This document shows, piece after piece, positions 11,191-20,115 of a stretch of DNA of 64,000 nucleotides. Origin of the DNA: Chitinophaga agri. Lineage in GTDB: Bacteria; Bacteroidota; Bacteroidia; Chitinophagales; Chitinophagaceae. Position 1 is the first letter of the stretch. Every line of letters begins with the position of its first letter. The DNA lies in assembly GCF_010093065.1 (NCBI RefSeq), contig NZ_CP048113.1, positions 186,001-250,000 on the forward strand. The letters are read 5' to 3'. Under the pieces are notes generated by a model. That model was not told where the DNA came from, made no database searches, and saw nothing but the letters and a program-made list of their open reading frames with translations. The position numbers and the translations under genes are program-made.

Positions 11191-11979
11191 CTATAAATAC
11201 CTAGTTCTTAGTTTTCCAGGTGCTTTTTTCAGTTGCTGAAATGCGGTGGGAGTCATCTTAAATTGTTTGAGGAATGCCTTGCCGAAACTGCTTTGTGAGT
11301 TAAATCCTGTCATCATGGCCACTTCATATATTTTATACCCTGCATTCGTTAACAGTTCGGCTGCTTTTGTCAGCCTGGTGGCCATCACCAGTTCATTAGG
11401 CGTGAGTGCCGACTGTGCTTTGATCTTTCTGTAGAGGGTGGGCCGGCTTATATTCATTAACCGTGCCAGCAGGTCGATGTCCATCTCTGTGTTTTCAATG
11501 TTGTCCATAATGAGTTTATGCAAGGTGCAGAGCAGCGGGTCTTCTGTACCGGGAGGTGTCATGGCAGGGGAATGAGCAGGCGATTGCTGGGTGTAATAAG
11601 CCCTGACCTTATTCCGGTTATTCAGCAAGCTACTGATCTGAACTTTCAGCAGTTCGCAGGAGAAAGGCTTTTCAATACAGGCGTCAGCGCCTGCTTTTAA
11701 TCCGTCGAGTTGTGATTGCAGGCCTTTCCTGCCGGTCAGCAGAATAACCGGGATATGTGCATACTGTGGATTTGTTTTCAGTTGCAGACAGAGGTCATAT
11801 CCATTGACGACAGGTGTTTGTATCGCAGCGATAATAATGCGGAAAGGGTGATCAGCGATGATCTCAAGCGCGCGTTGCCCGTTCTCTGCGGTGAAGACCA
11901 GGTAGTCAGTGGCCAGTTCTCCGTAGAGCAGCTGTAGCATATCCGGGTCGTCGTCTACGATTAATAGTGAGTCTTTCAT
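11191..11979 (-). CDS. Receiver-AraC regulator with a degenerate receiver domain
   Basis: Residues 1-120 form a CheY-like receiver with acidic residues D9-D11 and the conserved Lys in IEKPFS. The phospho-acceptor position reads Ala52 (IIIAAIQTP) instead of Asp, so ordinary phosphorylation should not occur there. Residues ~150-255 are an AraC/XylS double HTH (RPTLYRKIKAQ and YEVAMMTGFNSQSSFGKAF). It stands divergently from the SusC gene with ~295 bases between, so it may control the polysaccharide locus, or belong with the kinases. It could work without phosphorylation, by ligand binding or abundance. Confidence 0.88.
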   Translation of the reverse strand: MKDSLLIVDDDPDMLQLLYGELATDYLVFTAENGQRALEIIADHPFRIIIAAIQTPVVNGYDLCLQLKTNPQYAHIPVILLTGRKGLQSQLDGLKAGADACIEKPFSCELLKVQISSLLNNRNKVRAYYTQQSPAHSPAMTPPGTEDPLLCTLHKLIMDNIENTEMDIDLLARLMNISRPTLYRKIKAQSALTPNELVMATRLTKAAELLTNAGYKIYEVAMMTGFNSQSSFGKAFLKQFKMTPTAFQQLKKAPGKLRTRYL

Positions 11980-11994
11980 ACGTGGGGGGGTTTG

Positions 11995-12017
11995 TTCCTA
12001 ATTCTCTGTTCCTGATT
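11995..12017 (+). repeat. Dispersed AT-rich intergenic repeat
   Basis: TTCCTAATTCTCTGTTCCTG core, a degenerate copy of the ATTCCTGATTCCTAATT family, just upstream of the AraC regulator start and of the candidate operator at 12026. Confidence 0.4.
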
Positions 12018-12025
12018 TAAATTTA

Positions 12026-12039
12026 CGCAACCGATTGCG
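12026..12039. promoter_or_regulatory. Candidate LacI-type operator upstream of susC
   Basis: CGCAACCGATTGCG is a 12-of-14 palindrome with the central CG typical of LacI-family operators. Its core matches, on the other strand, the sites at 23885 and 23945 in the lacI-uxuA intergenic region. It lies ~235 bases before the susC ATG. Assignment to the LacI protein at 22677 is inference. Confidence 0.5.
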
Positions 12040-12273
12040 ATTTGAGAAATATTAACTAAGTATTGATAAGAGATGACCAAGAAATCTGGTAATTAAATAG
12101 GTACTTCACACCTGAAACTAATGGAGAGGCACAGCACCAGCAAGATTCCCGTATGAAATATTGTGTTCACAACGTGAGCATTAAATACTCACTGCTGTAC
12201 TTAATGCGTGTTAAAATGACAATTTTTTGACCTGTTGATATATTATCATTTAAAAACTATCAATCCCCGCGTT

Positions 12274-15200
12274 ATGAAGCTGTTTTTACGAGCTTTTTTT
12301 CGGACATGCCTTGCTTCCGTCAGGCAAACTACGCTGCCGGCATTGCTCACACTCGCTGCCACATTGTTATTTACCAGTACATATGCCCAGGGCGGACAGC
12401 CTGTTCGGGGAAAGGTACTGGATGAGACAGGTAACGCCCTGTCGGGAGTGACCGTTGCCATTAAGCGCACCAACCGTGGTACAGTGACTGGTGCCGACGG
12501 AGGGTATACGATCAGTGCTGCGGCCGGAGAGGTGCTGCAGTTCAGCTTTATCGGTTATAATACTGCACAGGTGACCGTTGGCAGTGGTGCTAAATATGAG
12601 GTCAGTCTTACACCCAATTCTCAGTCACTGGAACAGATGGTGGTGATCGGGTATGGCGCACAGAAGAAAAGCTCGCTGACCGGATCGGTAGCGTCTGTCA
12701 GTAGCAAGACCATTAATGAGCTGCCGGTTGCCAGTGTGCAACAGGCCCTGCAGGGTAGGGTAGCTGGTTTGACTGTTACCAACAACGGTACACCAGGTAC
12801 AGATCCTGTGATCAGGATCAGGGGGATCAGCTCTATCAGCTATGCGTCCGATCCGCTGTATGTGATCGATGGATTTCCGACGTCCAATCTGGCCAGCTTT
12901 GACAGCAGGGATGTACAATCCATAGAGGTGCTGAAAGATGCCAGTGCGGCGGCTATTTACGGTTCCCGTGCCACGAACGGGGTGATCATCATCACCACAA
13001 AAAAAGGTAGCCGTGATGGTAAACCCCATGTAACCTTCGACTCGTATGTAGGTGTGCAGTCGGCCTGGAAAACGATAGACCTGCTCAACACGCAGCAGTA
13101 TCTGCAATATGAAAGGGCACTGAATGGCGCTGCCGGTATTGCCAAACCGCCACGCCTGCAGGACGCGGCATTCAATCAGCCGTTGTATGATGGTACATCA
13201 CAGACGTTCGCGCAGACCAACACCGACTGGCAGGATGCGTATTTCAGGAAAGCCCTCATTACGCAATCCAGTGTGGCCGTGAATGGTGGCAATGATGTAT
13301 CCCGCTACTTTATGTCTGCCGGCCATCTGAAACAGGATGGTATTGCGCAGGGCGTGAATTATAATCGTGGTAATTTCCGTATCAACTCCGAACATAATAT
13401 CAGTAAGGTATTCACCGTAGGTGAAAATCTCCTGTTGTCCTATTCCAAACAGCGTTATGATAATACTTCCGGTAACAGGACGCGCCTGGCTAATATTGTG
13501 CGGGCGTTACCTTATCTGCCGGTCTACGATCCCACTACGAATGGTGGTTTCCGTAATGCCGAGAACAGCGTGGATGGGGCAGACCCGACCAATCCGGTTG
13601 AAGATGCGATATTACTGGGCAATGCACATCGTGAGGTGTTCAAATTGCTCGGAACCGTTTATGCGCAGGTGAATTTAACACCCTGGCTGAACTTCCGTTC
13701 TACCTTTGGTGCGGATTATGTCTCTAACTTCCAGCATGAGTTCCTGCCTATCTACAACGATAAAGGCAGAAATGCGACGGTAGCTACCATCAATGATCAG
13801 CGGTCCAACAGGACCACCCTGTTGTATACAGAACAGCTCACATTTGATAAGACATTTGGCAATCACCATATCAATGCCGTGGCAGTGTATGAAAGACAGC
13901 AGGCAGATAATTTCGGAGAGACACAGTCCGGCAACCAGAGTACCAATGACAGGGAAACACTGGTGGGTGCGACCAACGTGACAGCATTTTCCGCCCGTAC
14001 AGCTACGCTGATCCAGTCTTACATCGGTCGTATCAGTTATGACTTTGCGGGTAAGTATCTGTTGAGTGGCGCTATCCGCAGGGATGGTCTTTCTGTGTGG
14101 GCGCCGGGTCGTAAATTCCAGAGCTTTCCTTCTGTGTCGGCAGGCTGGAAGATCGACCAGGAGCCTTTCCTGAAACCGGTGACAGCCATCTCAGAACTGA
14201 AACTGCGAGGTGGATGGGGCATCACCGGGTTGAATGCTATCGGTATTTTCCCCGCCCTGCAAAATTCTATTCTGTCAAACGAATACCCATGGCAGGCAGT
14301 AGTGCAGGCTAACGGCGCCAGTTATCCTTTCGGCAACACCATCACTGTAGGGAATGCCTCTTACTATAATCAGCTGGCAAGCAGCGGCCTGGAATGGGAA
14401 AAGACGAAACAGTTGAATATTGGAGTGGACCTGGGACTGTTCAATAACCGGGTGACCTTCACAGCAGAGTGGTACCGTCGTCAGACAGATAACCTGATCC
14501 TGACTATTCCAACTCCCTACAGCTTCGGTTTTGGCGGTACGGGTTCTCAGCTGAATGCAGCGTCCATGCGTAACACCGGGGTGGACCTCCAGGTAGGTTA
14601 TAACAAGACAGGTGGTACCTTCAACTGGAACATCACCGGTAATATCGGATTCATTAAAAACAAGATCCTGCATCTGAATACGCCTGGCGCCACCATCGAT
14701 GCAGGTGCGGATGCGGATTTCGGGAACGGTAACATGACGCGTACAGTGGGCGGACAGCCGATCCAGTCTTTCTATGGCTACGTGGTGGAAGGCATTTTCC
14801 AGAGCCAGGATGAAGTGAATAAAAGTCCGGAACAGATCACAGGAACCGATCCTGCAAAGTCTACCTCCGCAGGCGATATTAAATTCAAGGACCTGAATGG
14901 AGATGGTAAGATCACTTCGGATGACCGTACCTTCCTGGGTACCTACATTCCTAAGTTCACCTATGCGCTTAACTACAGCGCCAACTATAAAAACTTCGAC
15001 CTGTCGCTGTTTTTCCAGGGTGTACAGGGGAACAAGATATTCAACGGTACCAGGGTGCTGCGTGAAGGGATGGCCCGTCTGTTCGGTGCAGGCGTGGAAG
15101 TACTGGATGCATGGACGCCAACGAATACCAATACCGATATTCCAAGAGCCATCAGTGGAGACCCTAACCAGAATGCCCGTGTGTCGGACCGCTGGATCGA

Positions 15201-15456
15201 GAACGGTTCTTACCTGAGACTGAAAAACGTCATCCTGGGATATACATTGCCGGCGTCCACGCTGCGTACGGTGACCCGTGGTGCTGTCAGCAGCTTCAGG
15301 GTATATGTATCTTCCCAGAACCTGCTCACCTTCACCGGCTATAAGGGCTGGGACCCCGAGATCGGTACTAAAAACACCACCTTGACCAATGGGGTAGATT
15401 ATGGACAGTATCCTTCCGCAAGGTCCTTCCAGTTTGGCCTGCAGGTAGGTTTTTAA
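12274..15456 (+). CDS. SusC/RagA-family TonB-linked outer membrane transporter
   Basis: Signal peptide ending at ...TSTYAQG, then a CarboxypepD_reg-like beta-sandwich (VRGKVLDETGNALSGV), a plug domain (VIGYGAQKKSSLTGSV, RIRGISS, LYVIDGFP, EVLKDASAAAIYGSRATNGVI) and a ~800-residue beta barrel ending in an aromatic F. The start at 12274 is chosen because 12235 adds 13 residues ahead of the signal peptide. There is no STN domain, so it should not signal through an anti-sigma factor, unlike the receptor at 61833. With SusD, 24 bases downstream, it would import oligosaccharides. Given the facing GH115/GH43/esterase operon the likely cargo is a glucuronoxylan oligosaccharide (inference). Confidence 0.95.
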   Translation: MKLFLRAFFRTCLASVRQTTLPALLTLAATLLFTSTYAQGGQPVRGKVLDETGNALSGVTVAIKRTNRGTVTGADGGYTISAAAGEVLQFSFIGYNTAQVTVGSGAKYEVSLTPNSQSLEQMVVIGYGAQKKSSLTGSVASVSSKTINELPVASVQQALQGRVAGLTVTNNGTPGTDPVIRIRGISSISYASDPLYVIDGFPTSNLASFDSRDVQSIEVLKDASAAAIYGSRATNGVIIITTKKGSRDGKPHVTFDSYVGVQSAWKTIDLLNTQQYLQYERALNGAAGIAKPPRLQDAAFNQPLYDGTSQTFAQTNTDWQDAYFRKALITQSSVAVNGGNDVSRYFMSAGHLKQDGIAQGVNYNRGNFRINSEHNISKVFTVGENLLLSYSKQRYDNTSGNRTRLANIVRALPYLPVYDPTTNGGFRNAENSVDGADPTNPVEDAILLGNAHREVFKLLGTVYAQVNLTPWLNFRSTFGADYVSNFQHEFLPIYNDKGRNATVATINDQRSNRTTLLYTEQLTFDKTFGNHHINAVAVYERQQADNFGETQSGNQSTNDRETLVGATNVTAFSARTATLIQSYIGRISYDFAGKYLLSGAIRRDGLSVWAPGRKFQSFPSVSAGWKIDQEPFLKPVTAISELKLRGGWGITGLNAIGIFPALQNSILSNEYPWQAVVQANGASYPFGNTITVGNASYYNQLASSGLEWEKTKQLNIGVDLGLFNNRVTFTAEWYRRQTDNLILTIPTPYSFGFGGTGSQLNAASMRNTGVDLQVGYNKTGGTFNWNITGNIGFIKNKILHLNTPGATIDAGADADFGNGNMTRTVGGQPIQSFYGYVVEGIFQSQDEVNKSPEQITGTDPAKSTSAGDIKFKDLNGDGKITSDDRTFLGTYIPKFTYALNYSANYKNFDLSLFFQGVQGNKIFNGTRVLREGMARLFGAGVEVLDAWTPTNTNTDIPRAISGDPNQNARVSDRWIENGSYLRLKNVILGYTLPASTLRTVTRGAVSSFRVYVSSQNLLTFTGYKGWDPEIGTKNTTLTNGVDYGQYPSARSFQFGLQVGF

Positions 15457-15480
15457 ACAGCGCAGTTAAAAAGATCAGAC

Positions 15481-17055
15481 ATGAAAAAACAAACAATCTT
15501 TACACATATAGTAACAGTGGCACTGCTGACAGCTGCTGTATTTACCACATCCTGCACCAAGGACCTGGATAAAACCAATCCGAGTTATGCCACGCTGGAT
15601 AATTACTTTAAGAACAGCGAGGAAATGCAGAAGGGTACGAATGCGATCTATTCGGCTTTTCATGCAGGTAACCTTATTGGCAGGGAGTGGTTTTTTGTAC
15701 ATGACCTCAGAAGTGATGATGTATCGTCCGGCGGCGGGCAGTTAGAAGTGCCACGCGCACAGATACTGAATGGGGCGACGTCTTCAGAAAACCCGGTAAT
15801 GGGTAGCGTGTGGAGAGGGTTATATACGGTCATTCACCGCGCCAATACCGTGATCGGCAGTGCGCCGAATGTGACAGATAACGATGCTGTACGTGACCAG
15901 TGTGTTGCAGAGGCAAAATTTTTCCGGGCATGGGCGTACTTTGAATTACTGACACTCTGGGGACCGGTGCCTGTTTATACGACGGTGGTCAGTGCACCCG
16001 ATCAGTTTCAGCCGAGGGTACCGGAAGAAGGTGTGTATGCGCAGATCATCAAGGACCTGACTGAAGCCGCGGCTGTACTTAAACCATCCTATGGCGCTGC
16101 AGACCAGGGACGTATTACATCCGGCGCGGCGAACGCCATGCTGGGCAGGACGCATTTACAGAAGGGAGATTATGCAGCGGCGAAAGAAGCATTGCTAAAG
16201 GTTACAGGTGCCGGGTTATATCGTCTCGTCAACAATTACACAGATAATTTCCTTGAGGAGACAGAGTTCAATGCTGAATCCATCTGGGAAGCTGTATACT
16301 TCGACAGAGGCGATAATGGTTTTGACTGGAATGGTACCGGCGATGGTGCAGGTACAGCCCAGTCTACCATCCGTAACCAGGAGTATAGTCCGGTGGCATG
16401 GAGGAACCTGATACCTTCCAATAAGTACCTCAATGAATTTGAAAACACGGCTACCGGTGCTGCCAAAACAGATCCCCGTTTCAGTGCATCTGTATACCAG
16501 ACCGGCGATAAGTTCAACAACGATGCAGACGTGCTGACAGATGCGATGCAGAATGGTAATTCATCCGTTGTAAATGGCGTTACTAAAAAGGTGAGCTGGC
16601 GGAAATTCATGCTGATCTATAAGCAGAGTCTTTCTAATGCGTCCTATCATCCCGGTGGCAATAATCAGCGTATCATTCGTTATGCAGAAGTGATACTGAT
16701 GCTGGCGGAGTGTGAGAATGAGCTGGGTAATCCGGCTGGGGCCGTGACGTACCTGAATCAGATCAGGGACAGGGCTTCTGTAGCGATGCCGCATTATCCG
16801 ACAGCACAGTTCCCGGTGTCCAATAAAGACCAGGTGACCAAAGCACTGATGCATGAAAAAGTCGTTGAAATGGGCGGAGAGGAAATCCGTAACCGTGATA
16901 TTATGAGATGGAGGAAGAAAGGCTACTTCACCACCGATCCGCTTTCCTACTTCAGGGCTAACAGGGATGAGCTGTTGCCCATCCCTCAGCAGGAAATTGA
17001 TAATAATCCACAACTCGGTGCCGGTGGTGTAGCAAAGCAGAATCCCGGTTATTAA
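15481..17055 (+). CDS. SusD/RagB-family glycan-binding lipoprotein
   Basis: Lipoprotein signal (VALLTAAVFTTSC) followed by the typical SusD N-terminal region (DKTNPSYATLDNYFKNSEEMQKGTNAIYSAF is split here by helices), TPR-like helices and the conserved C-terminal region (EIRNRDIMRWRRK-like, ELLPIPQQEIDNNP). Its 524 residues are normal for the family. It would sit on the outer membrane surface as the lid of the SusC channel at 12274 and capture the sugar. The pair forms a two-gene unit. Its stop is only 10 bases from the end of the convergent SASA gene, with no room for a separate terminator. Confidence 0.95.
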   Translation: MKKQTIFTHIVTVALLTAAVFTTSCTKDLDKTNPSYATLDNYFKNSEEMQKGTNAIYSAFHAGNLIGREWFFVHDLRSDDVSSGGGQLEVPRAQILNGATSSENPVMGSVWRGLYTVIHRANTVIGSAPNVTDNDAVRDQCVAEAKFFRAWAYFELLTLWGPVPVYTTVVSAPDQFQPRVPEEGVYAQIIKDLTEAAAVLKPSYGAADQGRITSGAANAMLGRTHLQKGDYAAAKEALLKVTGAGLYRLVNNYTDNFLEETEFNAESIWEAVYFDRGDNGFDWNGTGDGAGTAQSTIRNQEYSPVAWRNLIPSNKYLNEFENTATGAAKTDPRFSASVYQTGDKFNNDADVLTDAMQNGNSSVVNGVTKKVSWRKFMLIYKQSLSNASYHPGGNNQRIIRYAEVILMLAECENELGNPAGAVTYLNQIRDRASVAMPHYPTAQFPVSNKDQVTKALMHEKVVEMGGEEIRNRDIMRWRKKGYFTTDPLSYFRANRDELLPIPQQEIDNNPQLGAGGVAKQNPGY

Positions 17056-17065
17056 TACACTTGTG

Positions 17066-18979
17066 TCATAGATCGATAGTTGTTTCAAAAGGGGAGGCCG
17101 GCAGGCCTTCCCTGTTATATAGGTTCGGATTGTGGGGATTGTCAGCCCAGGCATAACGCACACGTCGCGGTGCGTTCATACCTTCAACCCATACGACAAC
17201 GGTATTGTTTTCTATCCGTGCCTGTGCCCATACAAATTTTCCATCTTCTCCAGCCAGTGCAAACTGAGCAGGTGGTTGTCCATCATTGGTAGTTAATCCG
17301 CTACCGGTATTAGTGAACCGGATGGTCACTTTATTACCTTCTGCCGACGCTTTTTCCGGCAAAGGTCCTGAAGCTGTCAGTGATTCTTCTCCATAGAGGG
17401 CTTTCCTGGCCAGCAATGCGAGTCGGTCGCCCACTTCTTTTTTCCTGTCGGGATGCACATCATTCCATTCACCCAGATCTATTGCGATCGCCATGCCCGT
17501 ATGCTGTACGGCCAGTGTTTTACGTTGTGCCTCCCGTAGCACGGCCCAGTTGCTTTCAGACGGCAGGTACTGATACTCCATAAAACCTGGCAGCTGTACG
17601 AAGAAGAACGGCAGCGTATTCACTTTCCATTGTCTCCGCCAGTCCTGTATCAGTGCAGGAAGTAGCTGCGCATATTCGCCGGCGTTACCGGCGTTACTTT
17701 CTCCCTGGTACCATAACGCACCTTTGATGGTGTAGGAGGTGATCGGTGCTATCATGCCATTATACAACGCGGTAGGAGCATTCTGTTCCCTGAAGGTGAC
17801 AGTTGGTGGTGGAGTCGCATATACGTTACCGACTTTATAAGACCATGTACCTTTGAGGTCAATGGTGTCATGTCCGGAAGTGAGGTAATAGGGTTTATCC
17901 GGTATGAAGCCACCTTTGCCTGACTGATTGGTAACACGTATCACGATCAGGTTCTTTCCCGGCTTCAATGTGCCGGCGGGTAGTTGGTATCGTCGTTGTG
18001 GATATTGGTACCCGGTATTACCGATCATTTTTCCATTAACATACACTATGTCAGCGTCTACTATCCGGCCCAGGCGTAGCAGGGCCGGCTTACCTGTCAT
18101 TGCGGGTGGTATCGAGATCTCCCGGCGATACCATACGGTACCATCCAGGTCGCGGATGCCCTGATCTTCCCAATAGCCGGGAATATTGATCGGTCGCCAG
18201 TGTAAAGGCTGGTAGGCCGTGTCATACCAGGTGGGCTGATCGTCGAGTCCGGGGTCGGCGGGTTGCAGGAATGCCGGTACACCAGGTCTGGTCATATTTT
18301 CGTTACTGCGAATGGTGGACGTCAGTGCCGGAAAAGCCTGTAGACCTTCTTTACTGGTCCATGCTTCAATGGGAGTACCGCCAACAGATGCGTTTATCAA
18401 TCCGATAGGTACGTGGTATTGTTCGTAGAGTTGCGTGGCAAAGAAGTAGGCGACGGCGGAGAAATCCGCGACATCAGCCTGCGTGGCAGACTTCCATTCG
18501 CCACCGGTGAGGTCCTGCGCGGGATCCCGGAGATCGGAAGTCTGTGGAATCTTGAAATGTCTGATAGCGGGGTAGTTAGCTGTGGCAATATCCGCTGCAT
18601 AGCGTTCACTGTGGAGGATCATCTGGTGTACCATATTCGACTGACCGGCGCAGAGCCATACATCCCCTACGAGTATATCCCGCAGTGTGATATGATTGCT
18701 GGCATCGATCTGCAGGGTAAAAGGCCCGCCAGGTTTCAGGGCGGGCATGATCACAGACCAGGTGCCATCGGTGTTGGTCTTTGTGCGGAACTGCTTTCCC
18801 TGGAAGCGGATGCGTACGGGTTCACCGGGAGCCGCCCATCCCCATAGTTTCACGGGGGCTTCCCGCTGTAATACCATGCTATCGCGTACCAGCCGGGGGA
18901 GTCTTACCTGTGCAGCAGCAGGGCTATGCAGCAGGGACAACAGTAATGCCCCTGCTACATAATAGTTGTTATTTATCAT
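17066..18979 (-). CDS. Sialate O-acetylesterase-like (SASA) carbohydrate esterase
   Basis: Signal peptide (LLLSLLHSPAAAQ), then a SASA/SGNH-like esterase: block I LCAGQSNM carries the nucleophile Ser, WYQGESNA is the conserved middle block and DVHPDRKKEVGDRLA supplies the catalytic Asp/His. A jelly-roll-like insert around residues 260-350 (GTVWYRREI, NQSGKGGF) is typical of the longer Bacteroidota members. It overlaps the GH43 gene by 4 bases and is the last gene of the lacI-GH115-GH43 operon. In such a locus these enzymes remove acetyl groups from xylan; the name refers to family, not to sialic acid as substrate. Confidence 0.88.
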   Translation of the reverse strand: MINNNYYVAGALLLSLLHSPAAAQVRLPRLVRDSMVLQREAPVKLWGWAAPGEPVRIRFQGKQFRTKTNTDGTWSVIMPALKPGGPFTLQIDASNHITLRDILVGDVWLCAGQSNMVHQMILHSERYAADIATANYPAIRHFKIPQTSDLRDPAQDLTGGEWKSATQADVADFSAVAYFFATQLYEQYHVPIGLINASVGGTPIEAWTSKEGLQAFPALTSTIRSNENMTRPGVPAFLQPADPGLDDQPTWYDTAYQPLHWRPINIPGYWEDQGIRDLDGTVWYRREISIPPAMTGKPALLRLGRIVDADIVYVNGKMIGNTGYQYPQRRYQLPAGTLKPGKNLIVIRVTNQSGKGGFIPDKPYYLTSGHDTIDLKGTWSYKVGNVYATPPPTVTFREQNAPTALYNGMIAPITSYTIKGALWYQGESNAGNAGEYAQLLPALIQDWRRQWKVNTLPFFFVQLPGFMEYQYLPSESNWAVLREAQRKTLAVQHTGMAIAIDLGEWNDVHPDRKKEVGDRLALLARKALYGEESLTASGPLPEKASAEGNKVTIRFTNTGSGLTTNDGQPPAQFALAGEDGKFVWAQARIENNTVVVWVEGMNAPRRVRYAWADNPHNPNLYNREGLPASPFETTIDL

Positions 18980-20115
18980 ATGGCAGGATTGATCGTTTGT
19001 ATGGTGCCGTCTTCATTGTAGTGTAGTTCCGTCACCTTTACATTTCGTAACCAGGTCTTGCCGGATAGCTGTACATCATGATAGAACAGGTACCATTTGC
19101 CATCTTTTTCTATGATGGAGTGGTGGCTGGTCCAGCCTTCCACCGGCGACAGGATCACACCACGATAGGTGAAAGGCCCGTAGGGACTGTCACCCGTGGC
19201 ATAGCATAGGTTATGTGTGTCGCCGGTGGAATACGAGAAATAGTATTTGCCTTTGTATTTGTGCATCCAGGAAGCTTCGAAGAAACGTTTGCTATTGTCT
19301 TTTTCATGGAAGGGCTGACCGTTCTCGTCCAGCAGTTTCACTTCCAGTACCGGTCCGGAGAAACGTTTCATATCTGGCGCCAGTAAGGCCATTCTGGGTT
19401 GAATAGCCAGGTCTTCCGCCTTACGGTTGCCTCTGGCAGAATCGTAGCGGTTATCATCCCAGCGTTGTAGTTGCCCACCCCAGATACCACCGAAGTACAT
19501 ATAGGCTTTCCCATCATCATCGATGAATACGCAGGGATCGATGCTGTAGCTGTTTGGAATAGGGGATCTTTCAGCGGTAAACGGACCTTCAGGCGTGTGA
19601 CTGGTCGCCACCCCGATACGGAAGATGCCGTGTTTGTCCTTTACCGGGAAATAGAGGTAGTAGGTACCATTTGCAAACGCCGCATCAGGCGCCCATAACT
19701 GGCGGTCAGCCCAGGGAATATCTTTGATGTCGAGGGCTACACCATGATCGGTCACTTTTCCGCCGACGGCATCCATGGATAACACGTGGAAGTCTTTCAT
19801 ATCAAAGTGGCTGCCCAGGTCATCTTCCGGAACGCCGGTAGCGGTGTCGTGGGACGGATAGATGTAGATCCTGCCGTTGAACACGTGTGCAGACGGATCG
19901 GCGGTGTAGATGTGTCTGACCAGCGGCTGGGAGAGGTAGTGTTTCCCCGTAGTGTCAGCATTGACAGTTGTTCGAGTGCTATCTGCCGTTTGGGAAGAGC
20001 TGTTGGACTGACAACCATAACACAGGCCACTCAGGGCTGCGGATAGGAGAAAAGCAAAGGGAGATGAGTGAATATGCATATTGGTAAGTGTGTTGAATGT
20101 ATTAGTAATGTTCAT
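18976..20115 (-). CDS. Glycoside hydrolase family 43 lipoprotein
   Basis: A lipoprotein signal ends in SGLCYGC. The five-bladed propeller carries the GH43 triad signatures: TADPSAHVFNGRIYIYPSHD (general base Asp), WAPDAAFANGTYYLYF (modulating Asp) and FEASWMHKYKGKYYFSYS (general acid Glu). The annotated start overlaps the end of GH115 by 14 bases; an in-frame ATG at 20079 (MHIHSSPF) also gives a full signal peptide and is equally possible. Expected activity is beta-xylosidase or alpha-L-arabinofuranosidase on xylan-derived oligosaccharides. It is translationally coupled to SASA downstream. Confidence 0.88.
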   Translation of the reverse strand: MNITNTFNTLTNMHIHSSPFAFLLSAALSGLCYGCQSNSSSQTADSTRTTVNADTTGKHYLSQPLVRHIYTADPSAHVFNGRIYIYPSHDTATGVPEDDLGSHFDMKDFHVLSMDAVGGKVTDHGVALDIKDIPWADRQLWAPDAAFANGTYYLYFPVKDKHGIFRIGVATSHTPEGPFTAERSPIPNSYSIDPCVFIDDDGKAYMYFGGIWGGQLQRWDDNRYDSARGNRKAEDLAIQPRMALLAPDMKRFSGPVLEVKLLDENGQPFHEKDNSKRFFEASWMHKYKGKYYFSYSTGDTHNLCYATGDSPYGPFTYRGVILSPVEGWTSHHSIIEKDGKWYLFYHDVQLSGKTWLRNVKVTELHYNEDGTIQTINPAI

